From positions 600,795 to 664,794 of the forward strand of contig NZ_KB903249.1 in NCBI RefSeq assembly GCF_000379685.1: a DNA stretch of 64,000 nucleotides, given 5' to 3'. Position 1 is the first letter of the stretch; every line of letters begins with the position of its first letter. The notes below the pieces were generated by a model, which did not search any database, was not told the origin of the DNA, and worked only from the letters and a program-made list of their open reading frames with translations. Shown piece after piece: positions 51,501 through 58,743 of this stretch. The position numbers and the translations under genes were made by a program. The DNA is from Catelliglobosispora koreensis DSM 44566. GTDB taxonomy: Bacteria; Actinomycetota; Actinomycetes; Mycobacteriales; Micromonosporaceae.

Positions 51501-54205
51501 TGTCCAATCCAGACACGGGTGTGCAGATGACACTTGGCTACGACGCGCTATCGCAGCTGAAGCAGATCACGCACGGATCGGGCGGCAACACCCGCTGGTT
51601 AGGTTACGACCCGCTGCACCGGCTTTCGTCAGATGAACTCAAAACGCCGGCCGGAGCGTCGATCGCCAAGCTCGCCTACGGGTATGACGCCAACGACAAC
51701 CTCACCTCCAAGACGACGACCGGATTCGCTGGCGCCGCAAGCAACACCTACGGCTACGACCTAGCGAACCGCCTCATCTCCTGGAGCAACGGCTCCACGT
51801 CAACGGCATATGCCTACGACAAGGCCGGCAACCGGACCCAAGCCGGTGCCGTGACCTATACGTTCAACGAGCGCGACCAGCTGGCGTCCAATTCGGACGG
51901 AACCACCTACGAATACACGGCCAGGGGTACGTTGCGGCGGACCACCGTCGGCACGGTGTCGCTCAACACGCTGGCGGACGCCTTCGGCCAGATCACCTCG
52001 CAGGAATCAGCGCCAGGGGTTGCCGCGCAATACACGTACGACGGTCTTGGCCGGGCTATCAAACCTGGCTTCGCCTACACCGGCCTTGGCAACGATCTGG
52101 CCACCGACGGCGACGCGAAGTACACCCGGGATCCGGGTGGCGGCCTGCTCGGCGTCAGGCAGGGTACCAACAACACCTACGCCTGGACCGATCTGCACAC
52201 CGACGTGGTGGGCCAGTTCACAGCAACGGGTGCATCGCTTTCGGGCTCGCAGGCTTTCGACCCGTATGGCAAACCGCTGACATCCAACGGTGTGCTGGGA
52301 TCGCTTGGCTACCAACAGGAATACACCGAGGCCTCGACCGGCCGCGTGAATATGCACGCCCGCTGGTACCAGCCGGGCACCGGTGCCTTCGACAGCCGCG
52401 ACTCCGTCACCCTGTCGCCAAACCCGGAGTCTGCTAACGCCAACCGATACGGCTACGCCAACGCCAATCCGATGACGGGCATCGACCCGACTGGCCATTG
52501 GCGCATGAAGAACTGCAACGACGTCTTCGGTTGCGTCATCCAGGGCTTCGTCAACGAAATCATTGACACCATTGACATCCCAAAGATGGCCCGTGATCTT
52601 TGGAGCGCCATAAGCAACTTCCGCCAGACCATCAAGAGCATCCAGGACGGACTTAAGCACCAAGCCAGCGTATGGAAGGGCAAGCTTCAGGGCTGGCTCA
52701 AGGGCAAGTGCCCGTTCTATTTACCATGTGACCTTGCGGCCGAAATCGGCGGCTGGATCTGCGCGATCTCGGGCCTATGCGAGATAGTCGAAGACTGCAC
52801 CGGCGGCAACAAGAACAAGTGTGCCGAACATGTCGGCCAGGCACTCGCCGGAGTGCTCATGACGATTGTCGACATCTTCACCGGCGGCGCGACCTTCGCG
52901 ATCAAACTTTTGAAGAAGGTCGCTGAACGGGCACTCGAGCTGGTCAAGAAATTCAAACTACCCAGGGACAGGCTGAAAGACGACCCAGACCGGCCGGAAT
53001 ACATCGATCCCGACGGCAACATTGAGTTCGAAAAATGGTGCATGGCCAACCCCAAGAAGTGTCACGGGGGCGACGGGCCCGGCGGCAACGGCGGCGGTAA
53101 CGGCGGAGGCGGTAACGGCGGAGGCGGCGGCGGTAATGGCGGCGGAGGTAAGCCGAAACCGAAGCCAAAGCCGAAGCCCAGACCAACGGCCAACGACATT
53201 GACAAGAACGCACCCAAGGAAAGGCCGCACGAGGGCACCCTTGAGTCCTGCTTTACGCACAGCTTCGACCCTGACACCAAAGTCCTGATGGCTGACGGCA
53301 CCTGGCGTGCCATCAAGGAAGTCCAAGTTGGAGATAAGGTCACCGCGACAGACCCGGAGACTGGCAAGACGACCTCCGAGCAAGTCACGGTGCTGCACGA
53401 AAACTTCGACACCGAGCTGACCAATGTCACGGTAAGCACAGCCGCTGCCGGCGGCGTCGAGCCGTCGGAGACCGCAGAAGGCAAGGGAGGCCGCAGCACC
53501 CGCGGTCCAACTGAGTCGGTCATCGAAACCACGGCACACCACCCCTTCTGGGATGTGACTGCCAAGGCATGGGTCAATGCAGCTGACCTCAAGCCAGGCC
53601 AGTCCGCCTTCATCGGCCCCGAAGGTCAAACCCTGCACGTGGTGAAGGTCGACAACTTCACCGGCAACGAACAAATGCGCGACCTCACCGTCGCCAATGT
53701 CCACACCTACTACATCCAAGCCGCCAACGAGCCCGCCCTTGTCCACAACAACAATCCATGTCCCGAGGCGGTCAGGACCTCGACGCTGAGCGATAAGGAA
53801 CTTGAGCGTCCTTCCTTCACCTATCAGGCACATGCCACCGGAACGAAGACCGAGACCACCTGGCGCTACAACGATGAGTTGACCGAGGTGGACGGTGATG
53901 CGGATGACTGGCTGCTAGAAGCGAAGTGGACTGGCAACGAAAACCAGTGGGGGTCGTCGAACTTCAACCCCAACCACCGTCACTTCGACGGCACAAAGAT
54001 CCTGGACCAAGCCAGACGCCTGCTTGACCTGGCAGCGGGTCTGGACCGAAAGGGCGTGGAGTACCGGGTCTCGAGCAAGGATGGCGCTGACTTCTTCCGT
54101 AGCTATCTTGGTGGATTCTTTGAAGACAACATCAAGAACGGTACTCTTCGCGTCGTCCATGTACCTGGTGACGGTATGTGGGGAGATAGAAAGAGGAAGC
54201 GTTAG
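42515..54205 (+). CDS. Giant RHS/YD-repeat polymorphic toxin with Hint and nuclease domain
   Basis: 3,896 residues from the ATG at 42515 (GGAGAGG before it; the frame upstream runs into the hairpin). Signal-like N-terminus MLRAVRRISAVVIFSLLLQA. Order: DNRLRE-like region (about 325-520); RHS entry (LAIQRSYHSLDPRTSGAFGE, about 640-870); LamG-type domain 1 with a ricin-B lectin inside it (about 1007-1131, repeated DCHGGGNQQW / DCHGGANQKW); LamG 2 (1296-1516); YD repeats; LamG 3 (2026-2226); FG-GAP/VCBS Ca-binding repeats (DFNGDGKTD, 2232-2467); a second YD-repeat block; RHS core RYGYANANPMTGIDPTGHW (near 3320); Gly/Lys-Pro linker; Hint domain with SCFTHSFDPDTKVLMADG, ETTAHHPFWD and a terminal VHN; then a C-terminal toxin of about 145 residues with VDGDADDWLLEAKW, a PD-(D/E)XK-like nuclease motif. 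It is secreted; Hint cleavage would release the toxin. Confidence 0.92.
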   Translation: MLRAVRRISAVVIFSLLLQAGAEVTPGGTFPLDWLNVRFSFGDAALAYAGVPKQTMGSGHDRGHHAPNKNQREQPTTPPRPQWAPGGENSFNPATSKRLAESSGRGANVYENTDGSITVRYTQGAVNYRDRNGRWQPIDSRLVNQAGRWAVAANDVQISVAARGLATQDLATVKLTGGQSLSYGLHGTKDVTATIAGQTASYPDALPNVDVQLSALANGVKETLVLKNRSAAREFVFPLNLTGLTPRLTAAGHVELLDVQGKVAMEIPRPWMEDSAPVNERGERPKSYDARYELTTLDGRPALKLIMGTAWLDDPKRVWPVYLDPTTLVRYSGDYADVYVDNESDTHAEDQNGTSLAVGRHSGGIARSFLSFDQFDNGGFLGKKISAAKLHLFHTWSNTCSSTDVFNVHRVTSAWSVAGLSDAGLASPPAPSYTSPIGSLKITDHSPACTNTGGNRTVGQWHAVTLDPTTFRDWATNRGSSPALGLALTAPENVTTSWKRFTSANLGESTCGTEYCRPSLELTYTENEKPQVNNLFPPSGTQVSSLRPQLIADVYDSDGFPATLEYNFEIFNAEDDKNQVKIAESNWQTSKSWTVPAGVLKWGGRYRWHVTAHDGRSNNGKPSFPWQPDWRFVLTTPVPQAVITSTLGSNGPAGFQAGSGSYTTAAVDAKVETVGPPLAIQRSYHSLDPRTSGAFGEGWTSVLDMNAVEQHDSTGAVVAVTVTYPTGQQVSFGRNDDGSFSPGLGRASVFKTVTGGYQLTDKDGTSYLFTAGSGAVGLTSITDAQGNALTLTYTGTKVTKLTAASGRNLHIEWGANNRIAKVTTDLVTASDPNSALAWTYAYNGNQLVKVCSPASDVKCTQYSYVDANLYPSTVENLDPYSYWRLGEASGPAALSNVLERAGTDVGTYSEVALGQPGKLAGTAATAAGFNGTSSHVSLPAKLESQSGYQAISMWFKTSTATDQVLFGQSWDPITATATSGLYQPLLYVGSDGKLVGGYPIAPQPGPLGSLLGYGSGRCVDASNTANMSLVHLYDCHGGGNQQWTLTATGELRFTHSGVTKCMDASGTEDLSNVVVYDCHGGANQKWMLSAEGRVKSHTSGLCLDTTGVDNATRLVVHTCHDQHSKSQTFAARTHNPMQSAASVADGQWHHVVLTAAGDRQAIYVDNVKVAEQTGIIVSDIAARHQYIGAGFLGGGWPNQSHPDTNKNTGVPDWFSGSISDVAIFDRPLTTAMIGSLYGSTEPRKVLSQINRPGGGISAKITYDSVSGRAKEVTDANGGVWKLHTPEVKGSSQVYASSLLGAAPIDYWRLNDLPGITQAYNEINGSVITNNNAVLGSADQKPNGPFTDTFAPTFDGTSAYFEADGSSIDTTKSYTVSAWVFLTKSGVYQTAVAADGNNISQFYLGYDAANKWRFAVCPTDSTSTSTCTQVAHNAPELNKWTHLTGTYDAGSKAIKLYVNGTSAGSATIATPWRATGPLSVGASKWSGARSAFWSGRIAEVATFRTALTQQQIWAQYLAADKVTNDPNATAMPSKSVSMTHPDGNISVQQFNLYSGQPIAVYDALGYKSQYGYHPTSGLLSTVTDPNGNLAEFTYDVRGNMLTRKTCLDRLANVCGTERFTYFPDATTKTPAADPRNDVMLTYKDGRTPEPGTDNTYLTTFTYDTKGNPVELTDPLGRKTLATFSDGTSGIPSGLPLTESSQGGATATHTYNAAGDLTRTVDAAGMITEFTYDGLGRVSSRKLTSGIYPGGLTTTVSYNKHGLPEQTTEPAVTNRVTGAVHTRVTTVLYNEDGQPLSMAVQDSSGGDAERKTLYGYNGLGQRSSMTDASGKVTGYTYDLLGQRRTQTDPAGTVLETVTDTTGKSVSKVFKNYTGDPDFPTAPVDVTVAANYYDPAGRLIRVTDSMGWDTEYEYTDNNLLKKTTRTNGTDRFVLEDNSYDLAGNLVKQVTNNGATVQAYAVDAASRVTSTTLDPNGLKRTTSITYSPEDLVNAVTIKDGAGNVASQQETAYDKLGRVLAKTTYTGAGATPIARWKLNGDGADATGNSPGTTSNVTWSPEKGGSGIFNGTTSVTQAAAVADVQNSVTVSAWVKLEAKGASRFAVVMPGVLGSSALKLGYDSTLDKWLAAMAIREPGKSTNTWVPAPMSAAGAPQVNVWTHLAVTVDTAAKTLKLYVNGVQAGSSTTTLPFTNQATATHIGGDAGQRWQGGIADVQVYQKALSSGEISQVYAGAAQEQNWGTYRDYTSGDGDKDGKADLLAIRSADNTLVRWSGNGDGTFTYGGTVNGGWSGFRDLMSVDFNRDGWLDLLAVRTSDHTMQWFKGTGAWTYAAGVTVGTGWSTDTKLTAADFNADGKTDVMSVRSTDGVLRFYFGDGIGGFNGNDSYGGGNQTYTNRMSGDFNGDGKTDMMAVHSNGELHFWSGNGGVSFGAMAVIQSGWTGLSEATSGDFNGDGRLDAYAVRSSDGALVRRHRTLPAPEPHGVAFTNIGDLASVSGSYPNPANKVIRESFVRDESGVAKKTIDPNGNVTHISYDEAGRPVSVTAPSITSEVHGTSPVTLVPISSAGYDTFGSMTQTRNPVGEVVTRTYDAMSRVKTVTYPSYTPPGASTPVVPSVQYGYNENTGDLTSVTDPLGNMTSQAYDIFGRLTKQTNADAGVSRYTYSLNGDLLSAVDPTGAERRATWDYLGRQVTATEIVRQTSSNHTTTFGYAVNGLLSSKTSPDGVRIEVTHNTLGEIASTKDAGGAVATYTYDAAGRLLKSLLADGTSTVDAYDLSGRMQARKWFSNTNALLRTVSAGYDRNGNLVSSTDGRGTTKTFTYDALNRLMSQVEPTSVTESITSTFGYDAAGRRTRFTNGRGNATWTTYNTLGLPESIVEPGDHRFTSVYDKAGQLVEERIPGGVTVNHTYDEMGLLRRSAGSGAEAATEDRVFGYDKAGRVTSLSGPGGTNTLTWDDRGLLRSVAGPSGNNTFTYTGDGLMKTRQDAAGTTTYGYDTAGRLGTVSNPDTGVQMTLGYDALSQLKQITHGSGGNTRWLGYDPLHRLSSDELKTPAGASIAKLAYGYDANDNLTSKTTTGFAGAASNTYGYDLANRLISWSNGSTSTAYAYDKAGNRTQAGAVTYTFNERDQLASNSDGTTYEYTARGTLRRTTVGTVSLNTLADAFGQITSQESAPGVAAQYTYDGLGRAIKPGFAYTGLGNDLATDGDAKYTRDPGGGLLGVRQGTNNTYAWTDLHTDVVGQFTATGASLSGSQAFDPYGKPLTSNGVLGSLGYQQEYTEASTGRVNMHARWYQPGTGAFDSRDSVTLSPNPESANANRYGYANANPMTGIDPTGHWRMKNCNDVFGCVIQGFVNEIIDTIDIPKMARDLWSAISNFRQTIKSIQDGLKHQASVWKGKLQGWLKGKCPFYLPCDLAAEIGGWICAISGLCEIVEDCTGGNKNKCAEHVGQALAGVLMTIVDIFTGGATFAIKLLKKVAERALELVKKFKLPRDRLKDDPDRPEYIDPDGNIEFEKWCMANPKKCHGGDGPGGNGGGNGGGGNGGGGGGNGGGGKPKPKPKPKPRPTANDIDKNAPKERPHEGTLESCFTHSFDPDTKVLMADGTWRAIKEVQVGDKVTATDPETGKTTSEQVTVLHENFDTELTNVTVSTAAAGGVEPSETAEGKGGRSTRGPTESVIETTAHHPFWDVTAKAWVNAADLKPGQSAFIGPEGQTLHVVKVDNFTGNEQMRDLTVANVHTYYIQAANEPALVHNNNPCPEAVRTSTLSDKELERPSFTYQAHATGTKTETTWRYNDELTEVDGDADDWLLEAKWTGNENQWGSSNFNPNHRHFDGTKILDQARRLLDLAAGLDRKGVEYRVSSKDGADFFRSYLGGFFEDNIKNGTLRVVHVPGDGMWGDRKRKR

Positions 54206-54207
54206 TT

Positions 54208-54702
54208 ATGGATGACCTCGTTAGAAGTGTTGTTGATCTCGCGAGTGTGACGACTGGTTTCGACGGAGATCAGCTGAACCGCTGGCTGTCCAACGGTGGC
54301 TGGATGCTGACGCGTGCCAACGAGGCCGGAGGGTGGGAGGAATGGCGGAAAGGCCAGGTGTCGGGCTACACGAGCAGCGATCATGGCGCTTTCAGCTTCG
54401 AACTCGTCTCCCGGCTCCACTCGCCAGACGAGGGCGCTGATTTCGAGGGGCTCTACACCGAGTTCGAAGAGGCCTTCGTAGCGCTGGCAAATGACGTCTC
54501 TGGCTTGATCGGCCAGGAACCTGATCTGTCATCGGAGTTCGACGATCCTGAGCTTCCGGTGCCAGGTCAGTTCGATCGCGGTGTGGTTTGGAATCGAGAC
54601 GCGTGCCTATTGATGGTCACCTTTCAACACGAGGACAAGGAAGCGCCATTGCGGCTTTCAGTGTGGGCTGTCGCTCCCGCAGCTGAGGATGGTGCGCGGT
54701 AA
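54208..54702 (+). CDS. Probable immunity protein for the RHS toxin
   Basis: 164 residues, ATG two bases after the RHS stop. Acidic, no signal or membrane helix, so cytoplasmic, as expected for an inhibitor of a nuclease toxin. Seen: LNRWLSNGGWMLTRANEAGG, FSFELVSRLHSPDEGADFEG and FDDPELPVPGQFDRGVVW. I do not recognise the exact immunity family (it resembles actinomycete DUF proteins found in this position). The role rests on position directly after the toxin and size. The next gene starts inside its stop codon (TAATG). Confidence 0.75.
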   Translation: MDDLVRSVVDLASVTTGFDGDQLNRWLSNGGWMLTRANEAGGWEEWRKGQVSGYTSSDHGAFSFELVSRLHSPDEGADFEGLYTEFEEAFVALANDVSGLIGQEPDLSSEFDDPELPVPGQFDRGVVWNRDACLLMVTFQHEDKEAPLRLSVWAVAPAAEDGAR

Positions 54703-55187
54703 TGGATTCAGGCAGTGAGGACCGCGCCATCGCGAAAGTGATGTGGTGGTCGTGGAGCGGGATCGCGGTGCTGGCCGCGATCGTCGCGGTCGTCTCGTGG
54801 TTCGCGTGGGAGCCTGATCCTGAGTCGGTGCCACGTGCGCGGGAGTATCGCGACTACGACATCTGTTTGCTGACAGGCGAAGCGGGGCTGACAGACGACG
54901 AGGCGAAGGCGGCATGGACTGCGCTGCAAGGCGTGTCGCTTGAGGCCAAGGTGCGGCTGTCATACGTGGCGGTGACCGGCGAGCAGACTTCGGCTCAGGC
55001 GCAGAAGTTTGTCGCGACGCAGGTTCAGCAGAAGTGCGGAATCATTGTGGCCATTGGAGAACAGCAGGTCTCCGCGATCGGCGCGGTGAAGGACAAGTAT
55101 CCGGCGGTGCAGTTTGTTCCCGCCGGGAAGCAGGTTAACGGCAAGGTCCTTGCTGACAAAGTCAGGCCGATGATTCCGGCGAAGTGA
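54702..55187 (+). CDS. Membrane-anchored protein with BMP/PnrA-like fold segment
   Basis: 161 residues: short N-terminal tail, one membrane helix (WWSWSGIAVLAAIVAVVSWF), then an outer domain of about 110 residues with alternating strands and helices (YDICLLTGEAGLTDDEAKAA, CGIIVAIGEQQVSAIGAVKD, YPAVQFVPAGKQVNGKVLAD) that resembles half of a basic-membrane-protein substrate-binding fold. It is shorter than real BMP lipoproteins. Coupled by a one-base overlap to the immunity gene, so it may be a second, membrane-side immunity or adaptor component. Function is inferred only from context. Confidence 0.65.
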   Translation: MDSGSEDRAIAKVMWWSWSGIAVLAAIVAVVSWFAWEPDPESVPRAREYRDYDICLLTGEAGLTDDEAKAAWTALQGVSLEAKVRLSYVAVTGEQTSAQAQKFVATQVQQKCGIIVAIGEQQVSAIGAVKDKYPAVQFVPAGKQVNGKVLADKVRPMIPAK

Positions 55188-55264
55188 GCTTGCGTAGCTG
55201 GCCAGCGTCTGAGACGTGTGTCGGCACCGAGTGCGGGTTGCGAGCTGATTTGTCGGAGGACGAG

Positions 55265-58200
55265 CTATAGCGTGGCGAGCAGCGCGTGGGCGGCGTCTCG
55301 CTCCGGGGCCGCGCCGCAAGTCGTGGCTAGCTTCGCCGCCGCCGTAGCGTGTGCACGTGCGGTACCTCGATGGCCTAACACCATTGCGGCCGAGGCGAGA
55401 GCCAGCTGCGCACGCGCGTGGATGACACTGTACCCCCGGTCCTCGGCTATCTCGGACGCTGTCGCGGCATGCTTTCGCGCTGTCTCGGTGTCGCCTTGGC
55501 CGTGGTGGACCAGCGCCAGTACCCAATGGCTCGTAGCCAGCCCAGCGCGATCGTTGACCTGAGTCATGCACTCGAAGGCCTGTTCGGCGTAGCGGCGAGC
55601 AGAAGTCAGGTCGCCAGCCGCCTTGGCCGCCATCGCCATAGCGAGGCAGGCGTTGCCTGTGTTTCGAGGGGTGTCGATCTCGTCCGCGATGGCCAAAGCC
55701 TCTCGTGCCGAAGCCTCGGCGGCTTGTGCATCTCCAGCGGCTGCGAACATCTCGGAGAGGCTAACCAGCGCCGATTCCTGGCCACCGCGATCGCCCAGCT
55801 CGCGGTAAGCCTGCAATGCTTCCTGGCAGGTGGCGATCGCGTCGGCATTCCTGCCCATGTCGTGCCGGGCCATCGCGAGGGCTAACAGATCGTAGGCAAC
55901 GGACACGGACGCGCCGTCGCGGCGGTGCAATGCCAGCGCTTCGCTGCAGTAGGCTTCTGCCTCGGCCAAACGCCCGAGATCCATGCAAACGAAGCCAAGG
56001 TTGTTCAGAAGCGTTGCGACACGTCTGTCGCTTCCTAGTCTCCGGGCAACAACCAGCGACTCGCGCGTGTATTCCACACTTTCTGCTAGCCGCCCTTCGA
56101 CGTAGTAGGCGACGCCAAACCCAGATAACGCGGCGCCCTCGCCATTGTCCCAGCCAGCGGCGCGGGCTGATTCCAGCGTGGCCTGGTAATGGTGCCGCGC
56201 TGTTTCCTGGTCTCCCCGGAGGTGATAGGCATTGCCCATTCCTAGATGAGCGGCGGAGTGGCCGATCAGATCGCCCTCGGCATCGGCTGCTTGCAGAGCA
56301 CTGGCTGCGGCCCGCAGCCAGTCTGAGTGGAGCCGTCGAAGGCGGTAATAAGGCCGCATCCCATCGGAGATGTACCAGGCGTGGCGCCTCATGACCGGCG
56401 AATCGGCGTGCACGATGAAGGCGAGCATCGACGGTGCCTCAGCGTCTAACCAGGACAGTGCCTCGGCTCTGCTGCTGAAGACGCCCCCCGGGTCTGAGGG
56501 AAGGAAGTCCAGGCCGGGGTAGATTAAGGCACCAGCCGCGGCCGCACGGCCGCAATACCAATCACCGAGCCGGGCCAGTGCCTCTGTCCACTCCTGACAG
56601 CCGTCGGTGTGCGCAAGCTTTCGCGCGAATTGCCGGAGCAAGTCGTGGAAACTGAACCGGCCCGCCGCATTTTGCTCGATGACATGTGCCGCATTCAGGC
56701 AGTCCAGTGCCGTTGTCGCTTCGCCTTCCGTCACCGCGGCGAGGACCGCAAGCGTCTCGGCGGTGAAGTCGGCCGCCGGCAACACTCCTAGCAACCGGAA
56801 CGCTCGCTGGACGGTGAGAGGGAGCTCCACATAGGAGCGATGAAAGACCGGCTGTACGGCGAACGAGGCGTCTCCCTCGATGGCAAGCGCGTCAAGGGCA
56901 CCGGTCTCGGCCACCTTCGCCAGGTAGCCGGCCAGCCCCGCCGAGGGCTCGTCCGCGAGCTGAGCGGCGGCGATCCGCAGCGCCAGCGGCAGCCGGGCAC
57001 AAATTGCGACTAGCTGCTGTGCTGCATCGGGTTCGGCCGCTAGCCGGTCTTCGCCGAGGATGCGGCGCAAGAGCGCCATCGCGTCAGCCTCGGGGAGCGT
57101 GTCCAGTGTCAGGCGCTGTGCACCATCCCTGGAAATGAGGCCAGACAAGCGATCCCGGCTTGTCACGAGCGTGACGCAGCCCTGCCCGCCGGGGAGTAAC
57201 GGCCGGATCTGTTCGGCCGAGCTGGCGTTGTCCAGCAAGATAAGCATGTGCTTACCGGCGACTTCGGCTCGGTAAAGCGCCGCGGCTGTATCCACATCGA
57301 TCGGGAGCTTCTCAGCTGGTACCCCCAGGCAAATGAGCAACTGCGTGAGCGCGTCGATCGTGCGCAACGGCGGACCGGGGTCGTATCCACGCAGGTTCAG
57401 GTAGAGCTGCCCGTCGGGGAAGCGCGCCAGGTTTCGGTTGGCCCAGCGGATCGCGAGGGCGGTCTTGCCGACCCCGGCGGTCCCGGCGACAGTCGTGATC
57501 GCGATTGTCGGTTGGTCCTGCGTCAGCAGATCCAGCTGGCTCATCTCTTGGGCCCGGCCGGTGAAGTCCGCGACGTCCGGTGGCAGGAAATTGCGGCTCG
57601 GGCTTGCTGCTTGCCCAGACCGGGGTACGTTGCCGCGAAGTACTTGCTCGTGTGTCTCCCGTAGTTCCGGTCCTGGATCGATGCCGAGATCCTGTGCCAG
57701 TTGTTCCCGGATGCGGCGGTAGACCTCGAGCGCGTCTGCCTGCCGCCCGTCGTGATACAGCGCGATCATCAGGCGCGCGTGCAAGGCCTCGCGATAGGGA
57801 TGCGCCGCCGCAGCTTCGGTCAATTCCTTGACGAGCCCAGGTCCCAGTCCGGCCAGTGTCTGGAGGGCGACCAGGCGTTGTTCCTCGAGCCAGCTCGAAT
57901 GCTCAGCCAACAGCACGGTGTCGTTCACACCGGCGAAAGCTGGTCCACGCCAAAGGTTCAAGGCTGCCCTGAGTGATCCGGCCGGATCCTGGCCGGCCTC
58001 CGCCTTCGCCAGCAGGTCCAGAAACTCTTGTGCATCAAGGCTTCCCTGATCTAGGCACAGGCGGTACCCATCAGGGCCACGTGGAACGGTTTCTTCGCCC
58101 CCGAGTGCCTGCCTGAGCCGGTGAACATAGACCTGGAGCGTCTTGCGGGCGGTCGGGGGAGGGCTGCCATCCCATAGCGCGTCGATGAGAGTATCTGCGG

Positions 58201-58324
58201 TGAGAGCTATGCCCGCTTTTGCGAGCAAGATCGCCGTGAGCCGCCGCAGCATCGCACTCGACAGCTCCACAGGCGCACCATCGCGGCGGATGAGAAGCGG
58301 TCCGAGCACGCCAAACTCCAGCAT
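55265..58324 (-). CDS. AfsR/SARP-family regulator with NB-ARC and TPR (copy 3)
   Basis: 1,019 residues from the ATG at 58324 (MLEFGVLGPLLIRRDGAPVE); a GTG four codons earlier abuts the AGGAG and is less likely. Winged helix, BTAD (RKTLQVYVHRLRQALGGEE), NB-ARC (Walker A GTAGVGKTALAIRWANRN, Walker B LILLDNASSAEQ) and about seven TPRs. Intact. It ends 78 bases from the BMP-like gene, tail to tail with the toxin operon. The target is unclear; upstream it faces the NmrA/SoxR pair across 400 bases. Confidence 0.9.
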   Translation of the reverse strand: MLEFGVLGPLLIRRDGAPVELSSAMLRRLTAILLAKAGIALTADTLIDALWDGSPPPTARKTLQVYVHRLRQALGGEETVPRGPDGYRLCLDQGSLDAQEFLDLLAKAEAGQDPAGSLRAALNLWRGPAFAGVNDTVLLAEHSSWLEEQRLVALQTLAGLGPGLVKELTEAAAAHPYREALHARLMIALYHDGRQADALEVYRRIREQLAQDLGIDPGPELRETHEQVLRGNVPRSGQAASPSRNFLPPDVADFTGRAQEMSQLDLLTQDQPTIAITTVAGTAGVGKTALAIRWANRNLARFPDGQLYLNLRGYDPGPPLRTIDALTQLLICLGVPAEKLPIDVDTAAALYRAEVAGKHMLILLDNASSAEQIRPLLPGGQGCVTLVTSRDRLSGLISRDGAQRLTLDTLPEADAMALLRRILGEDRLAAEPDAAQQLVAICARLPLALRIAAAQLADEPSAGLAGYLAKVAETGALDALAIEGDASFAVQPVFHRSYVELPLTVQRAFRLLGVLPAADFTAETLAVLAAVTEGEATTALDCLNAAHVIEQNAAGRFSFHDLLRQFARKLAHTDGCQEWTEALARLGDWYCGRAAAAGALIYPGLDFLPSDPGGVFSSRAEALSWLDAEAPSMLAFIVHADSPVMRRHAWYISDGMRPYYRLRRLHSDWLRAAASALQAADAEGDLIGHSAAHLGMGNAYHLRGDQETARHHYQATLESARAAGWDNGEGAALSGFGVAYYVEGRLAESVEYTRESLVVARRLGSDRRVATLLNNLGFVCMDLGRLAEAEAYCSEALALHRRDGASVSVAYDLLALAMARHDMGRNADAIATCQEALQAYRELGDRGGQESALVSLSEMFAAAGDAQAAEASAREALAIADEIDTPRNTGNACLAMAMAAKAAGDLTSARRYAEQAFECMTQVNDRAGLATSHWVLALVHHGQGDTETARKHAATASEIAEDRGYSVIHARAQLALASAAMVLGHRGTARAHATAAAKLATTCGAAPERDAAHALLATL

Positions 58325-58336
58325 TGTCCCCCGCAC

Positions 58337-58743
58337 TCCTTAGCTAGCCTGCTGTGATCGCCTCTTCCAACGGACTGTCAAGATACGACGCCGGGACAAC
58401 ATTTCGCAGGCCGGCCCGGCATCTTCGCGCGAGAGGCGACCTCGACGAACACGAAGGATCGCCAGGCGCTGCCGCCTGATCGGCAGGTCAGAACGCCAGC
58501 TGCCGAACCGTCGCTGCGGTTACCCGTATGCGTAGGTCAGCATATTCGGTGGCAGGACGCCCTACTCGCCGACCGGGAACCGCGCCGGGCTTGCTCGCCT
58601 GGCCCTCGGGCCGCCAATACCGTTGTACTGCACGGTTAGCAACATCTACGTAGCATCTGCCAAGCGGGCCTTAACGCTGCCGCCGTCACGGCGAGCACGG
58701 CTTTGCCGGGGCCCGGCTGGACGAGAGCCAGGCCCCGGTCAGG
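58337..58743. other. Intergenic region before AfsR-like copy 3
   Basis: About 400 bases, no gene seen. It contains the promoter of the leftward AfsR-like gene and, at 58707-58739, a GC-rich inverted repeat (CCGGGGCC / GGCCCCGG) just after the end of the leftward NAD(P)H-binding gene, a probable terminator. Confidence 0.5.

Noticed and set aside
53070-53190. Gly-rich and Lys-Pro repeats read as a possible DNA repeat array
   Set aside because: It is the coding sequence of a flexible linker in the RHS protein, before the Hint domain.
53245-53755. Possible intein
   Set aside because: The Hint fold is present but the C-terminal extein is a toxin domain and the context is a pretoxin-Hint arrangement, so it is a processing protease domain, not a splicing intein.
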